A stretch of 64,000 nt of DNA from Streptomyces roseicoloratus. GTDB lineage: Bacteria > Actinomycetota > Actinomycetes > Streptomycetales > Streptomycetaceae. The DNA lies in contig NZ_SDOY01000170.1 in the NCBI RefSeq assembly GCF_004117935.1, forward strand, positions 1 to 64,000, read 5' to 3'. Numbering within the stretch: the first letter of the stretch is position 1; each line of letters starts with the position of its first letter. The notes below the pieces were generated by a model. The model was not told the origin of the DNA and did no database searches. It saw nothing but the letters and a program-made list of their open reading frames with translations. Below, in pieces: positions 25,658 through 35,086 of the stretch. A program made the position numbers and the translations under genes.

Positions 25658-27427
25658 ATGATCGACCCGCCCGTGACCATGCCCCTGCCTCCCAAGCGGG
25701 CGGCGCGGCTGCCCGTGCGGCCGGGCGCGGTGCGGTACCCGGTCCTGGCGGTGGTCTTCGTGTGCGCCGCCTGCGGACTGGTCTACGAGCTCGAACTGGT
25801 GGCACTCGCCTCGTACTTGATCGGCGACTCGGTCACGCAGGCGTCCGTCGTGCTGTCCGTCATGGTCTTCGCGATGGGCGTCGGCTCGCTGCTCGCCAAA
25901 CGGCTGCGCTGCCGCGCGGCGGTCGGCTTCGGACTGGTCGAGGGCGGTCTGGCGCTGATCGGCGGCTGCTCGGCGATGGTGCTGTACGCGGCCTTCGCCT
26001 GGCTCGGCGAGTCGCGGTACGTGCTGGTGGCCTTCTCGCTGGCCATCGGCGTGCTGATCGGCGCGGAGATCCCGCTGCTCATGTCGCTCATCCAGCGCGC
26101 GGAGTCGACCCGCGGGCAGGGCGCGGCCGGTGGGGGCGGCGGGGGCGAGGGCCTTGGCGGGGCCGAGGGTTCTAGCGATGGCGAGGATTCTGGCGACGGC
26201 GAGGGTTCCGGCGGGGACGAGGGCCGGGGCGGGGCCGGGCGGCGGGAGGGGCAGGACGCCGCCGGGACCGTCGCCGACCTGTTCGCCGCCGACTACGTCG
26301 GCGCGCTCGTCGGCGGACTCGCCTTCCCCTTCCTGCTGCTGCCCTGGCTCGGCCAGCTCACCGGCGCGCTGGTCACCGGCGCCGTGAACGCCGTGGCGGG
26401 CGGCGGCCTCGTGCTCTGGCTGTTCCGGCACGACCTGACGACCCGCTCGCGGACCCTGCTCATCGGCGCCAACGTCACCGTGCTCGCCGTCCTCGCCACC
26501 GCGACCCTCCTCGTCGACGACTTCGAGGAGGCGGCGCGCCGCGCGGTCTACGGCGACAGCATCCGGGTCGCCGTCCACACCGACCTCCAGGAAGTGGTGG
26601 TGACCGGCGAACAGGGCGGCCCGCCCGACCTGTTCCTGAACGGCCGGCTCCGGGTCGGCGGCCAGGACGAGTACCGGTACCACGAGGCGCTGGTCCACCC
26701 GGCGATGAACGGGCCGCACGCGCGCGTGCTGATCCTCGGCGGCGGCGACGGGCTCGCCGCCCGCGAGGTGCTGCGCTACCCGGACGTCCGCGCGGTCACC
26801 GTCGTCGAGCTCGACCCCGGCGTCGTCCGGCTCGCCCGCACCGACCCGGACCTCGCCGCGCTCAACGGCAACGCCTTCGGCGACCCGCGCGTGACCGTCG
26901 TCCACGGAGACGCCTTCACCTGGCTGCGCCGGTCCCGGCCCGTGCAGGAACGGTACGACGTGGTGATCTCCGACCTTCCCGACCCCGGCATCACCCCCAG
27001 CGCCAAGCTCTACTCGGAGGAGTTCTACGGACTCGCCGCCGGGGCGCTCAGCGACGTCGGGCGGCTCGTGGTGCACGCCGGATCGGCCGCCGCCCGCCCC
27101 CGTACGTACTGGACGGTCGACGCGACCCTCCGGGCGGCGGGCTTCGCCACCCGCCCGTACGGCTTCGACGGCCGCGCCTCCGGTCTGACCGGCGGGCCCG
27201 ACCGGGCGGGCCGCTCCACCGCCGCCGCGCCCGGCGAGGGGGAGTGGGGCTTCCTGCTCGCCGCGCCCGGTCCGAGCCCGCCCGTGCTGGGCCTCGACGC
27301 CACCGCACCCCGGCTCCGTTCGCTGACCACGGGCACCCTGACCGAGGGCGTGAGCCGCGTGGAGCGCACCCGTACGGACACGGCGACCGGCCTGCCGCCC
27401 TCGACGCTCGTGCACCCGCGCTACTGA
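25658..27427 (+). CDS. Membrane-fused spermidine synthase-like protein
   Basis: 589 aa. The N-terminal half has about seven transmembrane helices (residues ~25-285). The C-terminal half is an aminopropyltransferase domain: LILGGGDGLAAREVLR (SAM-type nucleotide loop), VELDPGVVRLAR, VVHGDAFTWLR and VISDLPDPGITPSAKLYSEEFY. It should transfer an aminopropyl group from decarboxylated SAM, although the natural substrate of the fused family is unproven. Residues ~150-198 are an inserted Gly/Glu/Asp low-complexity loop between membrane helices, possibly expanded locally. Probably co-transcribed with the DUF2617 gene. Confidence 0.85.
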   Translation: MIDPPVTMPLPPKRAARLPVRPGAVRYPVLAVVFVCAACGLVYELELVALASYLIGDSVTQASVVLSVMVFAMGVGSLLAKRLRCRAAVGFGLVEGGLALIGGCSAMVLYAAFAWLGESRYVLVAFSLAIGVLIGAEIPLLMSLIQRAESTRGQGAAGGGGGGEGLGGAEGSSDGEDSGDGEGSGGDEGRGGAGRREGQDAAGTVADLFAADYVGALVGGLAFPFLLLPWLGQLTGALVTGAVNAVAGGGLVLWLFRHDLTTRSRTLLIGANVTVLAVLATATLLVDDFEEAARRAVYGDSIRVAVHTDLQEVVVTGEQGGPPDLFLNGRLRVGGQDEYRYHEALVHPAMNGPHARVLILGGGDGLAAREVLRYPDVRAVTVVELDPGVVRLARTDPDLAALNGNAFGDPRVTVVHGDAFTWLRRSRPVQERYDVVISDLPDPGITPSAKLYSEEFYGLAAGALSDVGRLVVHAGSAAARPRTYWTVDATLRAAGFATRPYGFDGRASGLTGGPDRAGRSTAAAPGEGEWGFLLAAPGPSPPVLGLDATAPRLRSLTTGTLTEGVSRVERTRTDTATGLPPSTLVHPRY

Positions 27428-27504
27428 GGGGGATCCGGTGAAGGGCGAGCCGATGGGGTGCGAACAGGCGACGGGCGGGCCGGGCCTGAGTAGGCTCGGC
27501 TTCC

Positions 27505-28680
27505 ATGGAGCATGAGGTGTTCGTCCCGGTCCCGGCCGAGGTCCTGCGCGCCACGCTGAAGGACCCCGCCCGGGTGGCGCGCTGCATCCCCGGCTTCCAG
27601 CGGGACGCCGACGGGGAGGGCGGCCCGCTCGCCGGCCGGCTGAGGATCCGCGTCGCCGGCAACACCATCACCTACCGGGGCGCCCTGCGGATCGCCGCGC
27701 GCGGCGGTCGCTTCGCCGTCGAGGGCGAGGGCATCGAGGTCCGCGGCAAGGGCACCGCGGCGCTCACGCTGGCCCTCACGCTCACCCCGGTGGCCGACGG
27801 CACCACGATCGCCTTCAGCGGCGCGGTCACGGCGGCCGGCCGGCTCGCCGACGCCGGCACGGAGGCCAGGACCACGGCGGGCGCCCGCCTGCTCGACCGC
27901 TTCGCGGAGGCCCTGTCCGCGGTCGCGGACGTGGAGGCGGAGGTCGCGGCGGAGCAGGCGGCCGAGGCCAGGGCCGAAGCGGCGGAGGCGGCGGAGGCCG
28001 CGCGCGCGGCGGCCGCCGGCCGGGCGGCGCGGGCGGGCGCCGACGCGGACGCCGCTGTTTCCGCCGCCGGAAACGACGCCGCCGCCGGAAACGACGCCGC
28101 CGCCGGAAGCGACGCCGACGGTGAGAGTGGTGCCGACGGTGACAGCGAAGCCAACGGTGACAGCGATGCCGCCGGTGACAGCGATGACGCCGGTGACAGC
28201 GATGACGACGGCGTCGACGACGGTGTGGAGGAGCCCGGCCGTTCCTCCGTGTTCGACGCGCCGGTGCCCCCGCCGTCCCTGGACCCGCGCGCCGACGAGG
28301 AATTCGACCGCGACGAGCGGTCCGACCGCGACGAGGACGTCGACCGCGTCGGTGCCGACGGCGTCGACGCCGGCGACCTCGACGGCGAGGACCTCGACGC
28401 GGTGGAGGAGATCCCCGGGGCGACGGACGAGACCCGGGCCGGGACCGGCGACTTCGCGGGCGCCGCCGCCCAGCCCGCCGAGGCCGCGCACGCCCGGCGG
28501 ACCATGATCGGACGCAGCGCGGAGGAGGTCGACCACGCCCCGCCGCGCGGACGCTACGCGCCGGTCCCGGCAGCCGAGGCCTCCGGCGCCTCCGCGACCC
28601 TGCGCTGGATCGCCCCCGCGGCGGCGCTCGCCCTCGCCTCGGCCGTCGTCGTCACCCGCGTGATGCGCCGCCGCCGCTGA
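27505..28680 (+). CDS. CoxG-like SRPBCC protein with acidic repeat and C-terminal anchor
   Basis: 391 aa. Residues 1-145 are a CoxG/SRPBCC lipid- or ligand-binding fold (MEHEVFVPVPAEVLRATLKDPARVARCIPG, then ITYRGALRIAARG and SGAVTAAGRLADAG). Next come Ala/Glu helical repeats (~150-175) and an acidic Asp/Ser/Gly tract made of near-identical 15-bp and 12-bp DNA repeats (28063-28215). A single transmembrane helix ends the protein (WIAPAAALALASAVVV then VMRRRR), giving a tail-anchored cytoplasmic protein. CoxG helps CO-dehydrogenase maturation elsewhere, but no cox genes are here, so the role is open. Confidence 0.75.
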   Translation: MEHEVFVPVPAEVLRATLKDPARVARCIPGFQRDADGEGGPLAGRLRIRVAGNTITYRGALRIAARGGRFAVEGEGIEVRGKGTAALTLALTLTPVADGTTIAFSGAVTAAGRLADAGTEARTTAGARLLDRFAEALSAVADVEAEVAAEQAAEARAEAAEAAEAARAAAAGRAARAGADADAAVSAAGNDAAAGNDAAAGSDADGESGADGDSEANGDSDAAGDSDDAGDSDDDGVDDGVEEPGRSSVFDAPVPPPSLDPRADEEFDRDERSDRDEDVDRVGADGVDAGDLDGEDLDAVEEIPGATDETRAGTGDFAGAAAQPAEAAHARRTMIGRSAEEVDHAPPRGRYAPVPAAEASGASATLRWIAPAAALALASAVVVTRVMRRRR

Positions 28681-28721
28681 CCGCCCGCCGTCTCGGCGAC
28701 AGACCCCCTAGGCTCGGGGGC

Positions 28722-29540
28722 GTGAGCAATCTGACGCGACTGACGGCCGGTGACGCCGAGTTGACCATCGATCCGGAGCACGGCTGCCGGATCGACAGCC
28801 TTCGTATCGGAGGCACCGAGGTGCTGCTCCAGGGAGCGCGCCACGGCTGCTTCGTGATGGCGCCGTGGGCGGGCCGGACCGGAAACGGGCGCTTCCGCAA
28901 CGGAGGCGAGGTCCACCAGCTGCCCATCAGCGAGCACGCGGCCCCGCACGCGCTGCACGGCACGGTCCGTGACGTCCCGTGGAAAACGGCCCACGCCACC
29001 GGGACGACGGCCGCCTTCGTCACCGACCTCGCCGACCCCTGGCCGTACACCGGCAAGGTCACCCACACCGTCGAACTGACCGAGGACTCCCTCACCCTCC
29101 GGCTGGGCGTCGAGACCCTCGCGGACTCCTTTCCGGCACAGGTCGGCTGGCACCCCTGGTTCCGGAGGACGCTCGACGGGCCGGACGGCCCGGACGGACC
29201 GGCCGGTCCCGAGGTCGAGCTCGGTTTCCGTCCTGCCTGGCAGGAGGAGCGCGGCGAGGACCACCTCCCCACCGGCCGCCGGATCGACCCCCTGCCCCGG
29301 CCCTGGGACGACTGCTTCGGCATGCCGGACGGCGTCGACGTCACCCTCACCTGGCCGGGCCGGCTGGAGCTGCGCGTCACCAGCCGCGCCGAGTGGGTCG
29401 TGATCTACGACGAGCCCGCCGACGCCGTCTGCGTCGAGCCGCAGACCGGCCCGCCGAACGGCCTCAACACCCACCCGCGGCTGGTCACCCCGATCGACCC
29501 GCTGGAGGCCGCGACCACCTGGAGCTGGCGCGGTCTGTGA
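28722..29540 (+). CDS. Aldose 1-epimerase family protein
   Basis: 272 aa, galactose mutarotase-like fold. Catalytic-type histidines are visible in APHALHGTVRDVPW and VGWHPWF, and the active-site Glu in VCVEPQTGPPNG. The N terminus LTIDPEHGCRIDSLRIGG fits the YihR/aldose epimerase group. It interconverts anomers of a hexose; the preferred sugar is unknown. The GTG at 28722 gives MSNLTRLTAGDAELT. pyrE follows after 25 bases. Confidence 0.85.
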   Translation: MSNLTRLTAGDAELTIDPEHGCRIDSLRIGGTEVLLQGARHGCFVMAPWAGRTGNGRFRNGGEVHQLPISEHAAPHALHGTVRDVPWKTAHATGTTAAFVTDLADPWPYTGKVTHTVELTEDSLTLRLGVETLADSFPAQVGWHPWFRRTLDGPDGPDGPAGPEVELGFRPAWQEERGEDHLPTGRRIDPLPRPWDDCFGMPDGVDVTLTWPGRLELRVTSRAEWVVIYDEPADAVCVEPQTGPPNGLNTHPRLVTPIDPLEAATTWSWRGL

Positions 29541-29565
29541 GCGGGCGGGCTTTAAGCTCGTGAGC

Positions 29566-30114
29566 ATGACTGACGTACGCGCTGAGCTGCTCCAGCAGAT
29601 CAAGGACAAGGCCGTGGTGCACGGCAAGGTGACCCTCTCGTCGGGTCTTGAGGCCGACTACTACGTCGATCTGCGCCGGATCACGCTCGACGGTGCGGCC
29701 GCGCCGCTCGTCGGCCAGGTCATGCTCGAACTGACCGAGGACCTGGACTTCGACGCGGTCGGCGGTCTGACCCTGGGCGCCGACCCGGTCGCGACCTCGA
29801 TGCTGCACGCCTCCGCCGCGCGCGGCAAGCGCCTGGACGCCTTCGTGGTCCGCAAGGCCGCCAAGGCGCACGGCATGCAGCGCCAGGTCGAGGGCCCGGA
29901 CATCAAGGGCCGCCGGGTCCTGATCGTCGAGGACACCTCGACGACCGGCGGCTCGCCGCTGACCGCCGTCGAGGCGGCGCGCGCGGCGGGCGCCGAGGTC
30001 GTGGCCGTCGCGACGATCGTCGACCGGGCCACGGGCGCCGGCGAGAAGATCAGCACGACGGCCGGGGTGCCGTACCTCTCCGCGTTCGCGCTGGACGAGC
30101 TCGGCCTGGCGTAG
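29566..30114 (+). CDS. pyrE: Orotate phosphoribosyltransferase
   Basis: 182 aa, usual length. It converts orotate and PRPP to orotidine 5'-phosphate in pyrimidine synthesis. The N terminus LLQQIKDKAVVHGKVTLSSGLEADYYVDLRRITLDG, the catalytic-loop Lys/His region RKAAKAHGMQ and the PRPP motif RVLIVEDTSTTGGSPLTA are all present. The ATG at 29566 is preferred to a GTG two codons upstream because it gives the family N terminus MTDVRAELL. It ends 76 bases before a long palindrome that carries a parS site. Confidence 0.95.
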   Translation: MTDVRAELLQQIKDKAVVHGKVTLSSGLEADYYVDLRRITLDGAAAPLVGQVMLELTEDLDFDAVGGLTLGADPVATSMLHASAARGKRLDAFVVRKAAKAHGMQRQVEGPDIKGRRVLIVEDTSTTGGSPLTAVEAARAAGAEVVAVATIVDRATGAGEKISTTAGVPYLSAFALDELGLA

Positions 30115-30190
30115 TCATCGGAGGTATCGCCCCGAAGTCGTGACCTGGGTCCCGGGCCTCGTATGAGACCCTCCTGACCTGCTGTTTTTC

Positions 30191-30230
30191 CGAAGGGCGG
30201 GGTGTTTCACGTGAAACACCCCGCCCTTCG
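30191..30230. promoter_or_regulatory. parS (ParB-binding site) within a 40-bp palindromic terminator
   Basis: The whole stretch is a perfect 40-bp palindrome whose outer arms (CGAAGGGCGGGG / CCCCGCCCTTCG) would terminate pyrE transcription. Its core at 30203-30218 is TGTTTCACGTGAAACA, an exact match to the bacterial parS consensus and to the streptomycete 14-mer GTTTCACGTGAAAC. Streptomyces chromosomes carry many parS copies clustered around oriC, so this also marks an origin-proximal region. Confidence 0.9.
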
Positions 30231-30347
30231 CCGTGCCGGGCCTGTGGGAGCCCGGACAAGAGTCTGGAAGGATGGGGGCGACGATGACGTCGCCCCCCAG
30301 GTCAGGGACAGCAACGCACACACCCGCACATCACAAGGAGCGGACGA

Positions 30348-31370
30348 ATGCCCATCGCAACCCCCGAGGTCTACAACGAGATGCTCGACCGGGCGAAGGC
30401 AGGCAAGTTCGCCTACCCGGCCATCAACGTCACCTCGTCGCAGACGCTCCACGCCGCCCTGCGCGGCTTCGCGGAGGCCGAGAGCGACGGCATCATCCAG
30501 ATCTCGACCGGTGGCGCCGAGTTCCTGGGCGGCCAGCACAACAAGGACATGGTCACGGGCGCCGTCGCCCTGGCCGAGTTCGCGCACATCGTCGCCGCGA
30601 AGTACGACATCACGGTCGCGCTGCACACGGACCACTGCCCCAAGGACAAGCTGGACGGCTACGTCCGTCCGCTGCTCGACATCTCCGCCGAGCGCGTCAA
30701 GGCCGGCCGCAACCCGCTGTTCCAGTCGCACATGTGGGACGGCTCCGCCGAGACCCTCGCCGACAACCTGGCCATCGGCCAGGAGCTGCTCGCCAAGGCC
30801 GCCGCCGCCAAGATCATCCTCGAGGTCGAGATCACCCCGACCGGTGGCGAGGAGGACGGCGTCAGCCACGAGATCAACGACGAGCTGTACACCTCCGTCG
30901 ACGACGCCATCCGCACCGCCGAGGCCCTGGGCCTGGGCGAGAAGGGCCGCTACCTGCTGGCCGCGTCCTTCGGCAACGTCCACGGCGTCTACAAGCCGGG
31001 CAACGTCGTGCTGCGCCCCGAGCTGCTCAAGGACCTCCAGGCGGGCGTCGCCGAGAAGTTCGGCAAGGCCTCCCCGTTCGACTTCGTCTTCCACGGCGGC
31101 TCCGGCTCGACCGCGGAGGAGATCGCCACCGCCCTCGAGAACGGCGTGGTGAAGATGAACCTCGACACCGACACGCAGTACGCCTTCACGCGTCCGGTGG
31201 CGGACCACATGTTCAAGAACTACGACGGTGTCCTGAAGGTCGACGGCGAGGTCGGCAAGAAGTCCACCTACGACCCGCGCACCTGGGGCAAGCTCGCCGA
31301 GGCCGGCATGGCCACGCGTGTCGTCGAGGCGTGCGCGGCGCTGCGCTCGGCCGGCACCAAGCTGAAGTAA
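30348..31370 (+). CDS. fba: Class II fructose-bisphosphate aldolase
   Basis: 340 aa. It cleaves fructose 1,6-bisphosphate to DHAP and glyceraldehyde 3-phosphate in glycolysis and runs the reverse in gluconeogenesis. Zinc-ligand and catalytic signatures are ALHTDHCPKDKLD, NPLFQSHMWDGSAETL, EVEITPTGGEEDG, AASFGNVHGVYKPGNV and FVFHGGSGSTAEEI; NLDTDTQYAF binds the phosphate. The ATG follows AAGGAG. A terminator lies 18 bases after the stop. Confidence 0.97.
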   Translation: MPIATPEVYNEMLDRAKAGKFAYPAINVTSSQTLHAALRGFAEAESDGIIQISTGGAEFLGGQHNKDMVTGAVALAEFAHIVAAKYDITVALHTDHCPKDKLDGYVRPLLDISAERVKAGRNPLFQSHMWDGSAETLADNLAIGQELLAKAAAAKIILEVEITPTGGEEDGVSHEINDELYTSVDDAIRTAEALGLGEKGRYLLAASFGNVHGVYKPGNVVLRPELLKDLQAGVAEKFGKASPFDFVFHGGSGSTAEEIATALENGVVKMNLDTDTQYAFTRPVADHMFKNYDGVLKVDGEVGKKSTYDPRTWGKLAEAGMATRVVEACAALRSAGTKLK

Positions 31371-31387
31371 GCGCTCTGCAGGACGGA

Positions 31388-31419
31388 GGGCCCGGCGCCA
31401 CGAGGACGGCGCCGGGCCC
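31388..31419 (+). terminator. Terminator after fba
   Basis: A perfect 12-bp stem, GGGCCCGGCGCC / GGCGCCGGGCCC, with an 8-base loop. Confidence 0.8.
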
Positions 31420-31499
31420 TTCGCCGTACCCGTTTCGGTCCGCGCGGCCGGCCCCGTTTCCCCGTCCGCGCTCCTGCTCCCTCTCTGGAGGTACGACCC

Positions 31500-32660
31500 G
31501 TGGTGTTCGACTTCGACCGCGCCATAGACCGGCGCGGGACGGCATCGGTCCAGTGGGACGGTCTCGCCGACCGGCTCGGCGTCCCCGACCTGGTGCCCTT
31601 CACCGTCTCCGACATGGACTTCGCCTCCCCGCCGGCCGTGCTCGGCGCGCTGCGCGAGCGGATCGACCACGGCGTGTTCGGCTACACCGACTGGCGCCTC
31701 GGCGAGTTCCGCGAGGCCGTACGGGACTGGTACGCGAGCCGCCACGGCACCGCCGTCGACCCCGAGGCGATGGTCTACGCGCCCTCCGTGCTCAGCCAGC
31801 TCTCCCAGCTCCTCCACATGTGGACGGAGCCCGGCGACGGCGTCGTCGTCCACACACCCACCTACGACGGCTTCCGCAAGGTGGTCACCGGCCTCGGCCG
31901 TGAACTGCGCGGCGTCCCCGTCGGCGACCCCGACGCCCTGGAGCGGGAGCTCGCCCGGCCCGGCAGCCGGATGCTGCTGCTCTGTTCCCCGCACAACCCG
32001 ACCGGCCGGGTGTGGCGCGAGGAGGAGCTGAAGGAGTTCGCGCGGCTCGCCGAGCGGCACGGCGCCGCCGTCGTCAGCGACGAGATCCACGCCGACCTCA
32101 CCGCCGAGGGCCACCGCCACATCCCGTGGACGGCCGTCGCCGAGCCGGGGCGGGGCCGGCGCTGGGCGCTCGTCACCTCCGGCAGCAAGACGTTCAACTT
32201 TCCCGCCCTCTCCGGCTCGTACGGCTTCCTCGGCGACCCGGACGAACGGGCCGCGTTCGTCCGGCGCATGGAGACCGGCGAGGGCCTGGCCTCCCCGGCG
32301 GTGCTCTCCCTCACCGCGCACGTCGCCGCCTACCGGCACGGCGCACCCTGGCTGGACGCGCTGCGCGGCTACGTCGCCGACACCATGGCCCTGGTCCGGG
32401 AGCGGCTCGCCACCGGCCTCCCCGACGTCCACTGGACCCCGCCGCAGGCCGGCTACCTTGCCTGGATCGACCTGCGTCCGCTGGGCCTCGACGAGGCGGC
32501 GCTCCAGGAAGAGCTGGTGACCGCCGAGAAGGTCGCGATCATGCCGGGCAGCGTCTACGGCACCCCGGGCTTCGTCCGCCTCAACCTGGGCTGCCCGCGC
32601 GCCAAGGCCGACCGTGGAGTGTCCGCGCTGGTGAGCGCGGCGAGGCGGCTGCGGGGCTGA
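31500..32660 (+). CDS. MalY/PatB-type aminotransferase / C-S lyase
   Basis: 386 aa, PLP fold type I. FDFDRAIDRRGTASVQWDGL and FTVSDMDFASPPAV are the family N terminus. Later come APSVLSQLSQLLHMWTEPGDGV, CSPHNPTGRVW, VVSDEIHADL and the Schiff-base lysine in TSGSKTFNFPALSGSYGF. MalY/PatB proteins cleave cystathionine or cysteine conjugates; some are aminotransferases. The GTG at 31500 follows CTGGAGG at nine bases; a GTG one codon later is equivalent. Confidence 0.87.
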   Translation: MVFDFDRAIDRRGTASVQWDGLADRLGVPDLVPFTVSDMDFASPPAVLGALRERIDHGVFGYTDWRLGEFREAVRDWYASRHGTAVDPEAMVYAPSVLSQLSQLLHMWTEPGDGVVVHTPTYDGFRKVVTGLGRELRGVPVGDPDALERELARPGSRMLLLCSPHNPTGRVWREEELKEFARLAERHGAAVVSDEIHADLTAEGHRHIPWTAVAEPGRGRRWALVTSGSKTFNFPALSGSYGFLGDPDERAAFVRRMETGEGLASPAVLSLTAHVAAYRHGAPWLDALRGYVADTMALVRERLATGLPDVHWTPPQAGYLAWIDLRPLGLDEAALQEELVTAEKVAIMPGSVYGTPGFVRLNLGCPRAKADRGVSALVSAARRLRG

Positions 32661-32833
32661 GGCCTCGGGGCCGGGACGGCGGATACGGGGCCGGTGCCGA
32701 CCGGGGGTGGCTGCCGTGGGGGCCGGTGGGGGCCGTGCGCCCGACGGCCGCGGCGCCGGGGCGGCGCGTCCGGCCCGGGCGTCACCGGTCGGCAGCGGCT
32801 GCGGGGGCGGCCGGTTCGCGGGACCATGCAGGC

Positions 32834-34405
32834 ATGACCGACTCGGCGGGCGCGGCATCGGTACCGGCACCGGGCCCGGGCATCCGGCTGGCATCGGCGA
32901 CCGGGCGGTGGGTGGTCCTCACGACCGTCCTCGGCTCGGGGATGGCGCTGCTCGACTCCACCGTCGTCAACGTGGCCCTGCCCCACATCGGCGACGACCT
33001 GAACGCCGACCTGGCCGCTCTGCAGTGGACCGTCAACGCCTACATGCTCACCCTCGCGGGCCTGATCCTGCTCGGCGGATCGCTCGGCGACCGCTACGGA
33101 CGGCGCCGGGTCTTCGTGATCGGCGTGGTGTGGTTCGCGATCGCCTCGCTGCTGTGCGGGCTCGCCCCGAACGCCGGCGTGCTCGTCGCCGCCCGCGCCC
33201 TCCAGGGCGTCGGTGGGGCGCTCCTGACGCCCGGCTCGCTGGCGCTGATCCAGTCGAGCTTCCACGAGGACGACCGGGCGCGGGCGGTCGGCCTGTGGTC
33301 GGGCTTCGGCGGCGTGGGCGCGGCGGTCGGCCCGTTCGTCGGCGGCTGGCTGGTGGACGGGCCCGGCTGGCGGTGGGTGTTCCTGCTGAACGTTCCGCTC
33401 GCGCTGGTCTGCGTGCCCGTGGCCCTGCGGCACGTCCCGGAGTCCCGGGACTCGACGGCGCGCGGCCGCTTCGACGTACTCGGCGCGGTCCTGGGGGCGG
33501 CGGCGCTCGGGCTCGTCACGTACGCGCTGATCGCGGCGACCTGGTGGCCGGGCGTGGCGGGTGCGGCGGTCGGCGCGGGGTTCGTGGTGGTGGAGCGGCG
33601 CCGTGGCGAGGACGCGATGATGCCGCTGTCGATCTTCGGCTCGCGGACGTTCACCGCGGTGAACGTGGTGACGCTGTGCGTGTACGCGGCGTTCAGCGGC
33701 TTCTTCTTCCTGGCCGCGCTCCAGCTGCAGGTGGTCTCCGGCTACTCGGCGCTCGCCGCCGGAACGGCGCTGCTGCCGACGACCGTCCTGATGCTGCTGC
33801 TGTCGGCGAAGTCCGGCGAGCTGGGCGAGAAGACCGGGCCGCGGCTGCCGCTGACCGTGGGGCCGCTGGTGTGCGCGGCGGGGATGCTGCTGATGCTGCG
33901 GGCCGGCGAGGACGCCTCCTACCTGACGGACGTGCTGCCCGCGATGCTGGTGCTCGGGCTCGGCATGACGACCCTGGTGGCCCCGCTCACCGCGACCGTG
34001 CTGGCTTCCGTGGACGTCTCCCGGGCGGGCCTGGCCAGCGGCATCAACAACGCGGCGGCCCGGGCGGCGGGCCTGATCGCGGTCGCCGCGCTGCCGCTGC
34101 TCGTGGGCATGGGCCCGGAGGCGTACCGTTCGGCGGCGGAGTTCGGGGCGACCTTCCGGCGGGCGATGCCGATTCTCGCGGGCGTCCTGGTGGCGGGCGC
34201 GGTCCTGGCCTGGTTCACCCTGCGCGCCCCGGCCCACGCGGACTGCCACCCCGGCTGCAAGGTCCACTGCGGCGTGACGGCGCCGCCGCTGGACCCGGGG
34301 AGCACGGCGGAGAGGGCCGGCCGGGGCGAGGGGACGGCCGGGCGGCGGGAGGAGAAGCCCCCGGGAACGGGCGGCGGAAGGCGGGATCCGGAGGACAGCT
34401 CCTGA
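32834..34405 (+). CDS. DHA2-family MFS drug exporter
   Basis: 523 aa. Multiple hydrophobic helices fit the 14-TM DHA2 (EmrB/QacA) type. Motifs are LDSTVVNVALPHIG in TM1, the loop GSLGDRYGRRRVF (motif A) and the TM5 antiporter motif GFGGVGAAVGPFVGGWL. The C-terminal ~80 residues are a hydrophilic Cys/His (HADCHPGCKVHCG) and Gly/Arg-rich tail. It should expel a hydrophobic drug-like compound using the proton gradient. No divergent TetR/MarR regulator is adjacent. The ATG at 32834 is one of two close starts (also 32825). Confidence 0.9.
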   Translation: MTDSAGAASVPAPGPGIRLASATGRWVVLTTVLGSGMALLDSTVVNVALPHIGDDLNADLAALQWTVNAYMLTLAGLILLGGSLGDRYGRRRVFVIGVVWFAIASLLCGLAPNAGVLVAARALQGVGGALLTPGSLALIQSSFHEDDRARAVGLWSGFGGVGAAVGPFVGGWLVDGPGWRWVFLLNVPLALVCVPVALRHVPESRDSTARGRFDVLGAVLGAAALGLVTYALIAATWWPGVAGAAVGAGFVVVERRRGEDAMMPLSIFGSRTFTAVNVVTLCVYAAFSGFFFLAALQLQVVSGYSALAAGTALLPTTVLMLLLSAKSGELGEKTGPRLPLTVGPLVCAAGMLLMLRAGEDASYLTDVLPAMLVLGLGMTTLVAPLTATVLASVDVSRAGLASGINNAAARAAGLIAVAALPLLVGMGPEAYRSAAEFGATFRRAMPILAGVLVAGAVLAWFTLRAPAHADCHPGCKVHCGVTAPPLDPGSTAERAGRGEGTAGRREEKPPGTGGGRRDPEDSS

Positions 34406-34425
34406 GCCTGAGGCAGACTGGCCCC

Positions 34426-34839
34426 ATGGCCATCCACGAGAACCTGCTGGGGGGACCGTCCCCCACCCACCTGCCCGACGACCCGGAGCCGCGTGAGCTC
34501 CTGGCGAGCGGGGCCGCGCCGGCCGACGTCGCGGCGAAGTACCCGACCTCCTCGCTCGTGTGGGCGCAGCTCGCCGACGACGCGTACGAGAGCGGCCGGG
34601 TGATCGAGTCCTACGCCTACGCCCGCACCGGCTACCACCGGGGCCTCGACGCCCTGCGGCGCAACGGCTGGAAGGGCCACGGCCCGGTGCCGTGGGAGCA
34701 CGAGCCGAACCGCGGCTTCCTGCGGGCGCTGCACGCGCTGGCCCGCGCGGCCGGCGAGATCGGCGAGAAGGACGAGCACGAGCGCTGCACGACGTTCCTG
34801 CGCGACTCGTCGGCGACGGCGGCCGACACCCTGGGCTGA
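34426..34839 (+). CDS. DUF3151 family protein
   Basis: 137 aa, soluble and helical. Family signature: HENLLGGPSPTHLPDDPEPRELLASG, TSSLVWAQLADDAYESGRVIESYAYARTGYHRGLDALRRNGWKGHGPVPWEHEPNRGFLRALHAL. The domain is nearly universal in actinobacteria and adopts a TPR-like helical arrangement by appearance; function unknown. It starts 20 bases after the exporter gene. Confidence 0.85.
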   Translation: MAIHENLLGGPSPTHLPDDPEPRELLASGAAPADVAAKYPTSSLVWAQLADDAYESGRVIESYAYARTGYHRGLDALRRNGWKGHGPVPWEHEPNRGFLRALHALARAAGEIGEKDEHERCTTFLRDSSATAADTLG

Positions 34840-35086
34840 CGCCCGGCCCCGGCCGCCCCGCCCGCAGGCCCCAGGGGCGCCGTGCCCGTGACCGTACGTG
34901 ACCCGTACGGGACGCACCGCGCCCCTGACCGGCCCTTGTGCACCCATGCTGTAACAGCCGCCCGCGAGTGTTCGAGCGCGTTCGAGTCGGTGGAATACGA
35001 TCCACCGGACCGCACACCGAGCCGTCGGCGCGCCGAGGCCCAGTCTTCCTCGCCCCACCCCGACGCACGCAGGGGAGAAGTCTGTC

